Positions 43,376 to 54,448 of a stretch of 64,000 bases of DNA are shown here, piece by piece. How positions within the stretch are numbered: position 1 is the first letter of the stretch; each line of letters begins with the position of its first letter. Source of the stretch: Neoceratodus forsteri (lineage: Eukaryota > Chordata > Ceratodontiformes > Ceratodontidae); NCBI GenBank assembly GCA_016271365.2, contig CM057451.1, forward strand, positions 373,013,501 through 373,077,500. Reading direction: 5' to 3'. The notes beneath the pieces are model-generated. The model was not told where the DNA came from. It worked only from the letters and a program-made list of their open reading frames with translations, and did no database searches. The translations under genes were made by a program, and so were the position numbers.

Positions 43376-45925
43376 CAAGCCAAAGTAATCAAAGCCAGAA
43401 ACTACAGCAGTTTCTCTTCGGAGGCTTTCTGCTCTGACCTATGCACTGTAAACTGGGATCCCCTTATCTCCCTCCCTACCCTAGATGAGGCGCTTGACTT
43501 CCTTACCAACACTTTTACGTCAGTGACCAATATACACACCCCCCGCAAGAAACTGAGGGTACAGGATAAATGCCACAAATGGCTTAAGTATAGCCTCAAA
43601 CAGAGCATGTTGCTTCGGGATTGGGCCTGGGGTCAAAACAAATCCACAGGCTGGAAAACCGACTGGGAGAGGTATAGAGAACTGAGGAATCAGTGCAAGA
43701 AAGCCTCCAAGTAGGCTAAATCTAAATACCTATGAGATCTCCAGTCTAGGCACCTACGGGATCCCAAGAGATTCTGGGGCAAATTAACCTGCTGATGAAG
43801 GGTGCCCCCAGTCCCCAAGAGGGTGCGCTTCTGGTTGGTGATACCCTAACCAATGATCACACATTAATTGCAGAGGCATTTAGTGCCGCTTTCTCCAATC
43901 CCGGAGGAACCAAACCCCACCTGCCCTCTGGTGCCCCCAGCAACAGAGGCACCACCTGGGAACACTCCTGACCCCAGTTTCACTTGAAGCTGGTCAAACC
44001 CACCAAGGTACTTCCCTTTCTGCAACTTATAAACCCAGAATCCTCTCTGGGACATGACCTGCTGGAACCTAGACTCCTGCGAGCTGCAACTCCGGCTATC
44101 TCCCGCCCAGTTGTCCTGCTTATCAACAGGTCCCTCCTTGAAGGAAAGGTCCCTGGATAAATGGAAGATGGCAACCAGTGTCCCCATTCACAAAAAAGGG
44201 TCCTGGGACAATGTGGAGAACTACAGGCCAATCTCCATTCTCTTCCCACTAGCGAAGGTGCAGGAGGGATTGGTCTACAGTCAAATACAGGACTACCTCG
44301 AAAGGCACTTACTCCTAGCTGACATTCAACACGGCTTTAGGAAAGGCCATGGCACTGATACAGCCCTTATTCGGCTCACATTGGACATCCTTGACGCAAT
44401 GGACCAAGGTTCCCCAACGGGGGCTGTATTCATTGATTTATCCAAGGCATTTGACTTGGTCAGTCATGAACTTCTCCTCACTAAACTTCATCTACTTGGA
44501 CTGGATGGGCTCCCTGCTACATGGTTCGAGAGCTATCTGCTCAACCGAACCCAAAAAGTCCTTGAGAGGAACCCAGTCTAGTGCTAAACCCATAATCTCC
44601 AGGGTACCCCAGGGCTCGATCCTTAATCCCCTGTTATTTACTCTTTTTGTCAATGATATAGAGGGGGTTGGGCAGGAGGAACAACCTTATCCTCTATGCA
44701 GATGACACTGTCATCTACTGCAGTGATCTGCTTCCTAGCTTAATCGGTGCCAACCTCCAGGCCAGTCTAGCTGCACTGGAAGCCTGGTTCTCCTCAAACT
44801 CACTTGTAATGAATGAAGAAAAAATGAAGGCAGTCCTGTTTGGGTCCAGATGTCTTGGCTCAAACCATCGTGGCATCTTTCAGCTTCATACTGCCCAAGG
44901 GAAAAGAATAGCAGTCACAGACAAGATCCAGTACCTCGGAGTCCTGCTTGATCAAGCGATGACCTTCCAGGCTCATATTGACTCTGTTGTTAAGTCCATC
45001 CACCAGAAGTTTGGACTTCTCTATAGGCTGGGTGACTCTCTCTCTCTCTTGAGGCTCATTGTGCCATATCTAACTGCACCCTACTCCCCTCTGTCCTCTA
45101 TGGGGCTCTCCTGCTGCATTCCCTAAGGGAGGGCGAACAAAGAAAGCTTACTACGCTCTACCACAGGGTGGCTCGTTTCGCCACCAACTCCCCCCCCCAA
45201 GAAGGCACCACTGCGAGGTCCTCGCTAATCTCCACTGGCCTTCTATGCGACAGAAACTAGCCTACTCCTCTTTGAGCCTGACCTTTAAATTTATCACTGT
45301 TGGCGCTCCTCCTCACCTGTGTGGGCTGCTAAATCTCAAAGTCTGGGGCAGGGGCCTGAGATCCTCCACTGGCCATCCCCTAGACATCCCTCGTGTCTGA
45401 ACTAACTATGGCAAGCGCTACTTTAGGTACGCTGCCCCACATTTATGGAACCTTCTCCCTGTTGACTTGACTAATTGTTGTACTATTCAGGGTTTTAAGT
45501 CGGGCCTGAAAGTATACCTGCTAGAGCTTAGTCTCTGTGACTGTAACTGCTAGCCCAGAACTTAGTCTTGGTGGCTGAAACTTGCTTGTCCTATGGCAGT
45601 CAGCCTACGGGGTGGCCATATATCCAGCATATTGCTATTACCACCTCTCCCCTAAAGCATTGTTGGTTAAGATGCCATATGTCTGATTTAATTTGCTATG
45701 TTATTACGTGTATGGAACTGACATGCTCTGTAATGTACTCTATACCCTATTTAATGTATGCTCCAGCTAGTGTGTACTCCTACCAATGTATGTACTACTG
45801 TGTACTCCTGCCAATATATGTAATTATTGTCTGTAACTAATCTGGGTCGCTCCTGAAAAAGGGACCTCTGGTGTCAATGAGCTTACCCTGGTTATCAAGA
45901 TCTAAATAAAAAAATAAATTACTGC
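43376..45925 (+). mobile_element. L2-C, 5'-truncated copy of the L2-A family
   Basis: The first recognisable block (KARNYSSFSSEAFCSDL, 43390) matches the end of the L2-A endonuclease ORF. RT motifs follow with frameshifts: WERYRELRNQCKKASK, VPIHKKGSWDNVENYRPISIL, IQHGFRKGHGTDTALIRL, FIDLSKAFDLVS, and an intact YADD at 44695-44706. The 3' UTR ends with CTCCTGAAAAAGGGACC, GGTTATCAAGATC and an A-rich (AAAT)n tail at about 45905-45925. Endonuclease is absent, so it is not autonomous. Confidence 0.83.
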
Positions 45926-46039
45926 TGGAGCAACCCCGGGTGCTTCGCATACACTGCAGAAAAAAGGGGGGCGGGTGTTCTCTGTGAAAAATAAAGATCT
46001 GTAGGTTCTTCGTGTTTTTTCAAAATATATATTTAAAAA

Positions 46040-47885
46040 AATAAACTGGGGGTAACTAGTCTATTTCCACTTAATTTCTCTCCAACCCTGGAATCTATTA
46101 AATCAGAATTAGAGCAATGGGCAAATACCCCCATTTCTTTGTCCCAGAGAGTGGAGGCCACAAAGATGATAATTTTCCCTAAATTATTATATCTAGTGCA
46201 AACTCTTCCTATTGGAATCCTGGATTCTTATTTCAATACATTAAACAGGGTGATCTCATGCTTTCTATGGGGACCAAATAAGCCTAGGATTAGACTTTCA
46301 ATGCTTCAGATTCCAAAAAAAGGCAGGAGGCCTGTTGTTACCCAACTTCAAGCTGTACTACCAGGCGGCACAGCTGAGGACAATCATATACTGGTTAGAC
46401 AATCTATACATCTCTAAATGGAAAAACTTAGAACTGAAAGAAGGGGCATGGTCTAGCATAAACAGTATGCTTTGTGAACAGGGGAGAAGACCCAATATAG
46501 ACCATCTGGGGAATCCCTTCACAGTGCACACACTTGAAACGTGGTATAACACCCTGAAAGACAAGAAGGCTAATAATTGGAGATCTTTATTGTTGTCTAT
46601 TCCACATTTAGATTCCTTTGTACCTGGTAGATGGGACACTGGATTTAGGAGGTGGGAGGCTAGGGGACTGCATTTGGTATGGCACTTCATAGAGGGGGGA
46701 AAGATTGTTCCCTTTGAAACACTTGTTAATAGATATGAAATCCCTTGGAAGGATAGATTTAGATATTTTCAAATTAGGAATTATGTGAGAGACCTGGCCA
46801 CGAAGTATAAGTGGGGGACCATATCTCCGCCTCAGCTTGCCTTCACTCTCAAAAGGGCGATAGAGGGGATGCCTATTAGGTCACATATCATTTCCAACCT
46901 TTATAAAGACCTGCTGGCATGGAGGGGGGACAACACAGGATCCATAAAAAAAGCATGGGAGAAAGATTTGGGAAATCAGATTTCGGAGGAGGTGTGGACA
47001 TGGGCACAAACTAAAATACATTGGGGCCTATCGGCTATTAGCTGGCAGGAGTTTTCCTGGAAAATCTTTATTAGTTACTTCTGACCCCCTAAGATCATGG
47101 GATTAATTTTGAATGGCAGCCCAGACGATTGTTGGAGAAACTGTGGCCAAGTGAGGGCAACATATTCACACATGTTTTGGAGTTGCCCAGTCCTGTCCCC
47201 CTTCCTGTCAGATTTGCAGCTGGCCCTGAGGATAATAATCATTCCAGATTTGACTTTGTCACCTACTGGCTTTTTATTTTTGGAATTACTGAAAGAATAC
47301 AGAAAGACCCTTACAATTAAGTTTCTGAAAATAGCTTTTATAGCAGCTCAAAAGGTTATAACTAAAAACTGGTTGTCTCATATTCCTATCACATTAGATA
47401 AATAGCAGGAAATTATAGTAAATATATATAGGATGGAGGCATTGACAGCCTCTCTGAATAAGAGATTACCTCAGTTTGAAATTTTATGGAGGCGATGGAT
47501 TTTATACATGGCAGAGGCAAGACCTGACTTTGTCCCTTGAGTTGACAGAGTCTTTATTGAATTTGAGCAAACCCATCACAGAGAGCTTATTCTGGATCAA
47601 TTGGGTTTTACTGATTCAAAGAAGGGGAAAAAAAAAAAGGACATAGACCTTAGTAATAAATATTTAAGGTAAAGCTGCTCGGTATATGTAGACAGCCAGA
47701 TGAAATGTGGGGGTGTTTAATTATACTTGTGGTTGCCAATGATAGAATATTCTGCTTAAAGGAAACTGCCTATGGGAAATTCTTTGTAACTAGCATGCTG
47801 AAAGGTTGAATGCAGTCTGTATGTCTTGTCCTTTTGCAACATTAAAATGATAAATAAACAGAGTTTCAAAAAAAAATAAAAAAAA
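46040..47885 (+). mobile_element. L1-C, 5'-truncated L1 3' end
   Basis: Starts after the RT catalytic region. ORF2 C-terminal frames: MIIFPKLLYLVQTLPIGI, NRVISCFLWGPNKPRIRL, a frame change in an A run at about 46320, then 46335-47084 open (WYNTLKDKKANNWRSLL; FRYFQIRNYVRDLA; SWQEFSWKIFISYF). A stop follows, then the CCHC-like CWRNCGQVRATYSHMFWSC (47097-47405). A poly(A) tract lies at 47868-47885 after AATAAA. The 5' boundary is approximate. Confidence 0.82.
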
Positions 47886-48150
47886 CTGGCTTCTTCAGTG
47901 GAATTGCTTTATGTAGAATTCTTGTGGAATTCTTTCCTTAAGTATAAATAATATTTCACTATATGTTTGTTTATGGCCACCAAAATGAAAACAAAACTGG
48001 GAAGCAATATAAACAAAATTTAAATGTGAATCATAGCTCTGGCAGGTACAGAGGGAGCTGTTTCTAGCTTAAAGAGCAGTACAGGTATAAGATATTTCCA
48101 TGTCACATGAATCACAGGGTGATGGCGAAGGTTATTAAAAGTATTAAGTA
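47886..48150. other. Unassigned spacer
   Basis: AT-rich, no features recognised. Confidence 0.4.
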
Positions 48151-48303
48151 ACAGATAATCCACTACAGTGTGTGCAGTGGTCCTCTGATATACACACACC
48201 TTGGGTGTGTTATGAGGCACAAGACTACAGGCTGAATGCATTCAATCCCCGAAGGAATGCATATAACAGAGCACCACTGCACACCATGTAGTGGATTATC
48301 TGT
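48151..48303. mobile_element. Palindromic MITE, 153 bp
   Basis: The left end ACAGATAATCCACTACA is the reverse complement of the right end TGTAGTGGATTATCTGT. The inverted repeat extends about 40 bp inward with few mismatches (gtgtgcagtggt / accactgcacac). The centre has smaller palindromes (acacaccttgggtgtgt; gaatgcattc). I could not identify a convincing target duplication, so the superfamily is open. Confidence 0.78.
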
Positions 48304-48869
48304 CTTGTAAAATGTTCACAAGGATCTGAGGGATGAAAAGAAGTGCAGGCATATGGTTGTTGTAGAATAATGGATGTGTCGTCCTATCAGGAAACTGGAT
48401 TTTCACAGCTTTTTCTTACCTATTTTAGAAGTATAAATAACCTAAGCTGTTGAAAACTAGAAATTGAACAATTTAATTTCAGGCAGACTTTGAAGGAACA
48501 ATTTATAGGGAAAGCATATAATACAAAACAGAATGTGAGATATCTTTTTACAGTATATTGCTGTTGTGGTTATACAGTGTATAACATTACAAAAAATTTT
48601 TTTGTTTAGGCAAGGTGATAAACATATAATTAAATATTATTGATATTTAAAGACATAATTCTACATAAAGCAGTCTCCCTGAAGAAGCCAGTTAGTGAAT
48701 GTCAAGACACTGGGATGTATGCCAATAAAATATATATATTTTGAAAAAAACAAGAAGAATCTACAAATGTTAATTTTTCTTAGAGAACACACCCCTCTTT
48801 TTTCTGCAGCATATATATATATATATATGGAGCATTTGGGGAAGGTCCAACAGCAATTGCTTTATATAT
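48304..48869. other. Unassigned AT-rich region
   Basis: No coding similarity. It contains 'ctgaagaagcc' near 48681 and an (AT)n tract at 48811-48828. Confidence 0.35.
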
Positions 48870-49127
48870 GTTTTCATTGTCTGTAGCAATCCTTCTTCTT
48901 TCACTGCCGTACAGTCTTGACCAGCTAAGGGCAAGAGCATGTAAATGCACCCTCAATACCTTCTACAGAAGGCATGAAATGGTGGACAGAGCCAAAGTTC
49001 AGATGGAATTGTACTGAAAATTGTCTCTACCATGTATTTGCCAGTATCTGGCCCATGCCGTGCCTGAAAAAGGTCTTCAGATCAGTGCACCAACCCAGTT
49101 AACAAATGAAAAAATAAATAAATAAAT
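48870..49127 (+). mobile_element. L2-like LINE 3' tail with (AAAT)n
   Basis: Ends 'cagttaacaaatgaaaaaat' followed by AAATAAATAAAT, and contains GTGCCTGAAAAAGGTC, the same hairpin-plus-tail layout as L2-A, L2-B and L2-C. No coding part. Confidence 0.6.
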
Positions 49128-50649
49128 AGAATTCCATGGCCTTAGGTCAAAATTTGAGTACATTATATCCCCTAGATATGTATGCATTTTAGGGAGGAAC
49201 AATGGAACATGATCAGTGGATCTTAAAGGGTATGTGCTCCAAGTAGGCTGTAGAAGGACTGCAAGAGACGAGGGCAGCTGGTTGTGCATAATAGTATTTT
49301 ATTTAAGTTAATTATTGAAAAATAAAATAAACCATACAACACACAACAACAAGCAAATTAAATTGGTACACAATTGACACACATACAGTAAGTACAAACT
49401 GATGCATTCATGTTAAAAATACTGGTATCGTACATGATCTATGTAAGAGTTTTTGCAATTTCTTAGTATCTGATCTGGTGCAAGAAAACCTGTACACATA
49501 CCCTAAGCCAGATCTTGACAGTAGAGACCTAATATGGTTTTAGCCCTATGTGATTCTTCTAGCCAGGAAGGCCTCCCTGTTGGGGTGAGGGGGAAGGCAA
49601 GATCAGGGGTAGGATGTGGGGGGGAGGAGGATAGGTTAGCCTAATAGTGCATAGGTTTACCTGTGAGGCGTCCATGGCCCTGCAGCCCAGCTTAGCTGCC
49701 TCTCTGATCCACCCTGTAAGCAGGGCAGCCTCACTAGCAGCACTGAAGGGATGGAGGCATTGACCTCAGTTAACCCACTCTGTGTGCAGACATACCATCA
49801 TTTGGGGGGGACCCTTGACTTTGAGAGGAATGTCTGATGTTTTCCCCTTAGTCAAATGGGTCATCTAGGCCATGGCCATAAATTGTTAAGGGGGAAGATT
49901 TTTGTCCCTATGGGTTACAGGGTGGAAGTCCAAACTGCTCAATGCAAAGGCTAACAAGGATCTCCAGGACTCTAGGCATTTGGCCAAGGTTTTTCTAGCA
50001 AAGTGATACATCCTGGACAATGTGGGTAGGTCTTAGAACACAGTCAGCCATTCCTTTAACAAGGGGGTATTTGGGCTGGCCTACCGTTGCAGTGGAAAGA
50101 TTTACCACTGCGACTCTGGCAACCCAGGTTCGGGAACGGTCTCAGGCGTTGGAGGGCTGGCTGGGGAGAGAAGGCTTGAGCATCCGCTGACTGCTCGCCT
50201 TCTCTTGGGGGGAGGGTGGGGCCAAGGACTGGTGCTTACTGACCTCTGGCGGAGGCCGGGGGTACAGCAGCATGCTGAGTTCCACTATCGAAGGAGCATG
50301 ACAGACGCTGGCATTATGCTCCTGAGGGAAGAAAAACAGAAAATGGCACCCTGGCCAATCGGGTGACAGCCTCTCGGACCCTCACCGCAGAGCTCCCAGA
50401 CCTCCATCTGCCACCTAAGTAGCACCCAGGATTGTCGGCATGGCCGATAAGGCTCATTCCTTATGAAGGCAAGGGACCCACCCGATGAAGGGATACATTG
50501 GGGTTACCTGGGGTGGCTGTGATGTGGGGTGGTGGGGTCTGGAGCAGCCGGGTGAGAAGGTCCATGAGAGGCCTGAAAGAGGGATCAGCCAGGGTGCGGG
50601 GTGAGAGCATTCAAAAAAAAGGGGGGGGTATTTGAGGTTCTCCATTTCT
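49128..50649. other. Unassigned region, GC-richer than surroundings
   Basis: No clear coding similarity. It includes G-rich stretches at 49600-49640 and 50200-50260, and a short inverted repeat at 50086-50115 (gttgcagtgg / ccactgcgac). It may belong to the L1 remnant downstream on the minus strand, but this is unproven. Confidence 0.35.
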
Positions 50650-51135
50650 TAAGTATCAGATGTTTAAATGTAATCTATACCACCAGTGACCCCTGTAGGG
50701 CCTGTGCTGTCAGGATTGCACCCCCGAGGGGGAATGCCCAGTAAAAATAGGTGTGGGGAGAAGGGTATGGAGGGTTCAGGTATCTCCTGGCAGCATCAGA
50801 GTATATCTCTGCAGAAGCGCATTAGTTTTTGCCAGTCCCAGATGACAGGGAGACGAGCTTCCCCCTGGGTGTCACAGCTTCTTCCTGCATCGCAAGACAG
50901 GAGCCCTAGAGATTTGTGTTGGACAAGGTGCAGTACCACTGGTGTGAGATTTTGTTCTGGAGTAATAAGCTTTTGCTATTGTTGCCACACTTGACAGGGG
51001 GTTGTACCCGGTAAACAGCTGGGGGTGGTCATCCTCTAGTAGAGACTGCCCCAGTGACACCCAGATTGGAGAGGATGGAGTCTGGGGTAAACCAATGACA
51101 AGTCTGTGCCCCTCTGGATGCCAGGTAATATGCAT
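50650..51135 (-). pseudogene. Possible L1 ORF2 C-terminal remnant (L1-D)
   Basis: A minus-strand frame contains LGQSLLEDDHPQLFTGYNP and SSVATIAKAYY, and an overlapping frame gives NKISHQWYCTL. The order resembles the L1 ORF2 C-terminal segment where '..EEDW' is followed by '..YKILTRWYLTP'. The frame must shift between the blocks and the zinc-finger block is not clear. Weak but suggestive. Confidence 0.4.
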
Positions 51136-51428
51136 TAAACCAAGGAAGGCTCTATCTTCCTCTCGTCCACTGCATCCTCTACTTGGCCCTGGGCCCTGCT
51201 ATATCCTGGGAGTTAACCCTCCCAGAAACTGTGACCTAGGTTGGGTATGATATTATCAATGACACCACCCAAGCGTAGTCACATAGGGATGGGGGAGCAG
51301 CCAGTCAAGCTTGGAGTACAGTATGCAGTAATGGACATGACGATTGGTGACCAAAGCAAAATGACAGCTATTGTTATATGTCACTCTACCTTTTAACAGA
51401 AATACCAAACATTTACTAACAATAACAG

Positions 51429-51890
51429 AAAAGTTGTTTACAATAACTCTAGATCTTCAAGAATATCTTCTAGATAGAGTAACACTCTTTGGTCTTAGAG
51501 CCAAAGCAACCAGAACTTTTGGTGCTTTTGGCACTGGTGTCTAGTACCTAGAATTGGTGTCATCTGAGCAGTTGGAAGGTATGTAGCGGTGCTGGCCCTA
51601 ACTCCTAAGTGCCTTTTGTTTGTTTGTTTGTTTTGTATTACCAAGGAGGAAGAATGAACTGTCTATCTGATAACTTATAATAAATGCAGAACTTGGGGCA
51701 TACACTAGCCCATTGGTCCCCATAAGAAGGGACAACAACAGCAGTTACAAGTGTCTTCACAGCTTGTATGTATTCAAGTGGAGGGACAACATAAATGAGA
51801 CTGCAGTGAGTCCAGGGATTGGAAAGTGGGGGAGTGTTACTGTATGAAGAAGATATTCTTGAAGATCTAGAGTTACAGTAAGTAACTTTT
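51429..51890. mobile_element. Non-autonomous DNA transposon with ~55-bp terminal inverted repeats
   Basis: The left end (51429-51487) and right end (51833-51890) are inverted copies. 'taactctagatcttcaagaa' with 'tatcttct' on the left is matched by 'agaagata' with 'ttcttgaagatctagagtta' on the right, extended by aaaagttg/ttacttac outward and gtaacac inward. The 350-bp interior has a (TTTG)n run and no coding capacity. No target duplication was resolved. Confidence 0.78.
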
Positions 51891-52284
51891 ATTTTCCAAA
51901 GGATCGATCTTTGCCATAAGTGAATGAATGAATGAATGAATTTAAAATTACTCTAAGCGGGATAACCCCGGACATACAGCATCTCATTTTTATGGGAGTC
52001 CCAAGGAAGGCAGCAGCAGCCAACAGGTTAACATAGTTCAGCAAGAGTAGTTACATACAGGTTAAAATAAATATAAGTCCCCCACTTCCGCTGTTTAGGG
52101 ATATCCAGATGGTAACTTGGTGGTGGTGGTGGTGGGGGGGCAATGTACAACCACGAAAACACAGTCCTAGAGAAAATAAAATGTGCTCATTACCTGGTCC
52201 TTCTGATGTTGCGAGATGGCTTCGCTTTATTGGGGAGCAGGTAATCACTTTGCTTCAGTGGACTGGCTGCAGGGGACAATGTTC
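51891..52284. other. Unassigned spacer with microsatellites
   Basis: Contains (TGAA)n at 51921-51941 and (GGT)n/G-run at 52119-52140. No coding similarity. Confidence 0.4.
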
Positions 52285-53100
52285 GTTAAACAGTTTAAAT
52301 TGGCTGAAAAAAAAAAGACCACCGCTCACTCAGTCGGCGGTAGGCACCAGGGAAGGAGACTGGACTGGTCCCGGCTGGGACCCCCCCCTTCCCCTACCAG
52401 AAACAGCAGCGGAGAAAAAAGTGACAATTGAAATTGGGACCCGATCCGCTCCAATCCCAGATTGGAGCAGGATTCCTGGGTCGCTTTGAAGAAATCGTGC
52501 CCTGTTCCAGGGGCTACACTGGGAGCAACTAAAGAAAAATGTGCCAGTTTTAAATGCTGAAGCAGTTTAAATTGGCTGAAAAAAAAAGACCACTGCTCAC
52601 TCAGTTGGCACTAGTAAGCACCGGGGAAGGATACGGAACCAGTCCCAGCTGGGATCCCCTCCTCCTCCCCCTACCAGAAACAGCAGCAGAGAAAAAAGTG
52701 ACTTTTAATTCAAATTGGGACCTGATCCGCTCCAATCCCAGATCAAAGCAGGATTCCAGGGTCCTCTGAAGAAATCATGTTCCATTCCAGGAGCTACACC
52801 AGGAGTAGCTAAAGACAAAGAAAAAGGCATTAATTTTAAACTTCTGGAGCAGTTTAAATTGGCTGAAAAAAAGACCACCGCTTACTCAGTTGGCGGTAAG
52901 CACCAGGGAAGGAGGCTGAACCAGTCCTGGCTGGGACCCCTCCTCCCCCTACCAGATACAGCAGAGGAGAAAAAAGTGATTTTTAATTCAAATCGGAACC
53001 CGATCTGCTCCAATCCCAAATTGGAGCAGGATTCCTGGATTACTCTGAAGAAATCATGCTCCATTCCAGAAGCTACACCGGGAGCAGCTAAAGACAAAAA
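52285..53100 (+). promoter_or_regulatory. L2-B 5' tandem monomers (~280 bp x 3)
   Basis: CAGTTTAAATTGGCTGAAAA recurs at 52291, 52563 and 52850 (the third copy begins agtttaaattgg). Each unit then shares 'agaccac', 'gctgggac', 'ctaccaga', 'gcagNgga' and 'gattggagcagg'-type blocks. Spacing is 272 and 287 bp. Likely promoter monomers; function inferred. Confidence 0.72.
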
Positions 53101-53767
53101 GCCCCCCATCCGCCCCCCCCACCTCAACTTCTTAAATGCCCTCGTAGAAGTCCTAGGATTGGGCAATTTGATGGGAGGTGGGATTTCAGAAGGTTGTTAT
53201 GTGGAGGTCTCCTACCAGGAACCTGGAATGTCTTTTGCTACTTTGTTGAGGCTAATGTGGTCATGTACTCTCTTAAATTAGCAGTGTAGGGAACAGCAGC
53301 AAAAGCAGTGAAACATACCAGACTAGAAACTGCATATGTGAAAAAGAAAGAGGCTAAATAGGGTGTTTATCTAACTAGCCTTATCTATTGTTTGTCTTAT
53401 TAACTTTGACTGAGGGATCCTAAATGTAGAAGTTTCGATTCTAGCACTATCCCAGGATTTAATTTTTTTGTGAACTGCCTTATCAAATGAGCTGGTCTTG
53501 TTATTTTTGCCTTATTCTCTTCGAATGCTTTAATGTTGTATTCTGATAGTGCCATAATCTGACTGAGTGTAAACCCACATTCAGTATAACTGATCTAGTG
53601 TAAATCTACATTTGGTATTTATAACTGACACCAAGGCGTGCTTCTATCACGTATTCTCTAAAACATGGTAAAGTAGCCCCAAAGCTCCCCTTCACTGGTA
53701 GTATCCCTTTAACCTGTATACTTACATCCCTGCTTCTGATATTAACCACTGCTATTTTACCTTCCCA

Positions 53768-54385
53768 GTGGGTTCCAGAGCTATACCAGGGCAGCACTCA
53801 GAGGCAGATTATACCTTCTCTAACCTCCTAGCCACTGAGAACTTGCAACTCTGGCCTTTCTGGTGCATGAATTTTAAGCCTGCAATGTTCTCCATTAAAT
53901 TGATCAAGCACTTCCTGCATAAAATGAGACCTTCTAGGAATGGAAACTCCTTGTCGTGCCTTGTATGGGTCTCACTGTTACTTATCCTCCTGGCTGGTGA
54001 CATTCAGGTTAACCCTGGCCCTACCTCGCCTCATGCAACCTCAAATTTCTCCACTCCCCCTAGTTGGTTATCTACCAAAGGATTAAAAGTGGACCACCTA
54101 AATATTCATAGCCTCATGCCAAACCTGGCTGAACTCTCTGCTTGGGTTGCTCACTACAAACCAGACATCCTAGGCGTAACTGAAACATGGCTAAAGTCCA
54201 CAACCCCTGACTCTGCGTATCCTCTCCCTGGTTTCAACCTTATTAGGCTTTTCCGTACTGGGAAAAAATGTGGTGGTTGGAATACTGTTCTGTTACAAAA
54301 GTCACCGAAACATGCCTACCATACCTCACCAGCAATCTCCCTTGCCCTCACGCAAATTCCTTCATGTACTTCTCCTGTTGGGTAA
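53768..54385 (+). pseudogene. L2-B N-terminal region, 2A-like motif and start of endonuclease
   Basis: A 205-residue frame. A hydrophobic segment CLVWVSLLLILLA precedes GDIQVNPGP at residues 77-85, a 2A-like motif in which the usual Glu is Gln. The endonuclease starts: DHLNIHSLMPNLAELSAW, ILGVTETWLKS with the catalytic Glu, GFNLIRLFRTGKK. The frame is lost near 54300 and the element is then interrupted by PLE-B. The endonuclease resumes at 56079. Confidence 0.8.
53996..54022 (+). promoter_or_regulatory. Degenerate 2A-like motif in L2-B
   Basis: Codons for G-D-I-Q-V-N-P-G-P. It agrees with the 2A consensus except Gln in place of Glu, directly after a hydrophobic stretch that could serve as a signal or membrane segment. 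Confidence 0.6.
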
Positions 54386-54448
54386 CACTAAAAAAAATTC
54401 ATTACTTTCTTAGCGAACAGTAACTGTAATCTAAAATTTAAAGCGACA

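Noticed and set aside
48681..48715. A second hammerhead-like motif starting CTGAAGAAGCC
   Set aside because: The box is present but no GAAAC follows a plausible stem II, so the core is incomplete.
50454..51250. Possible host exons in the GC-richer 49.6-51.2 kb region
   Set aside because: No consistent frame, splice-bounded exon or recognised domain; only a weak L1-like signal was found.
52715..53281. 188-residue plus-strand frame
   Set aside because: Crosses tandem monomer copies of L2-B; repeated content and no domain, so not taken as a gene.
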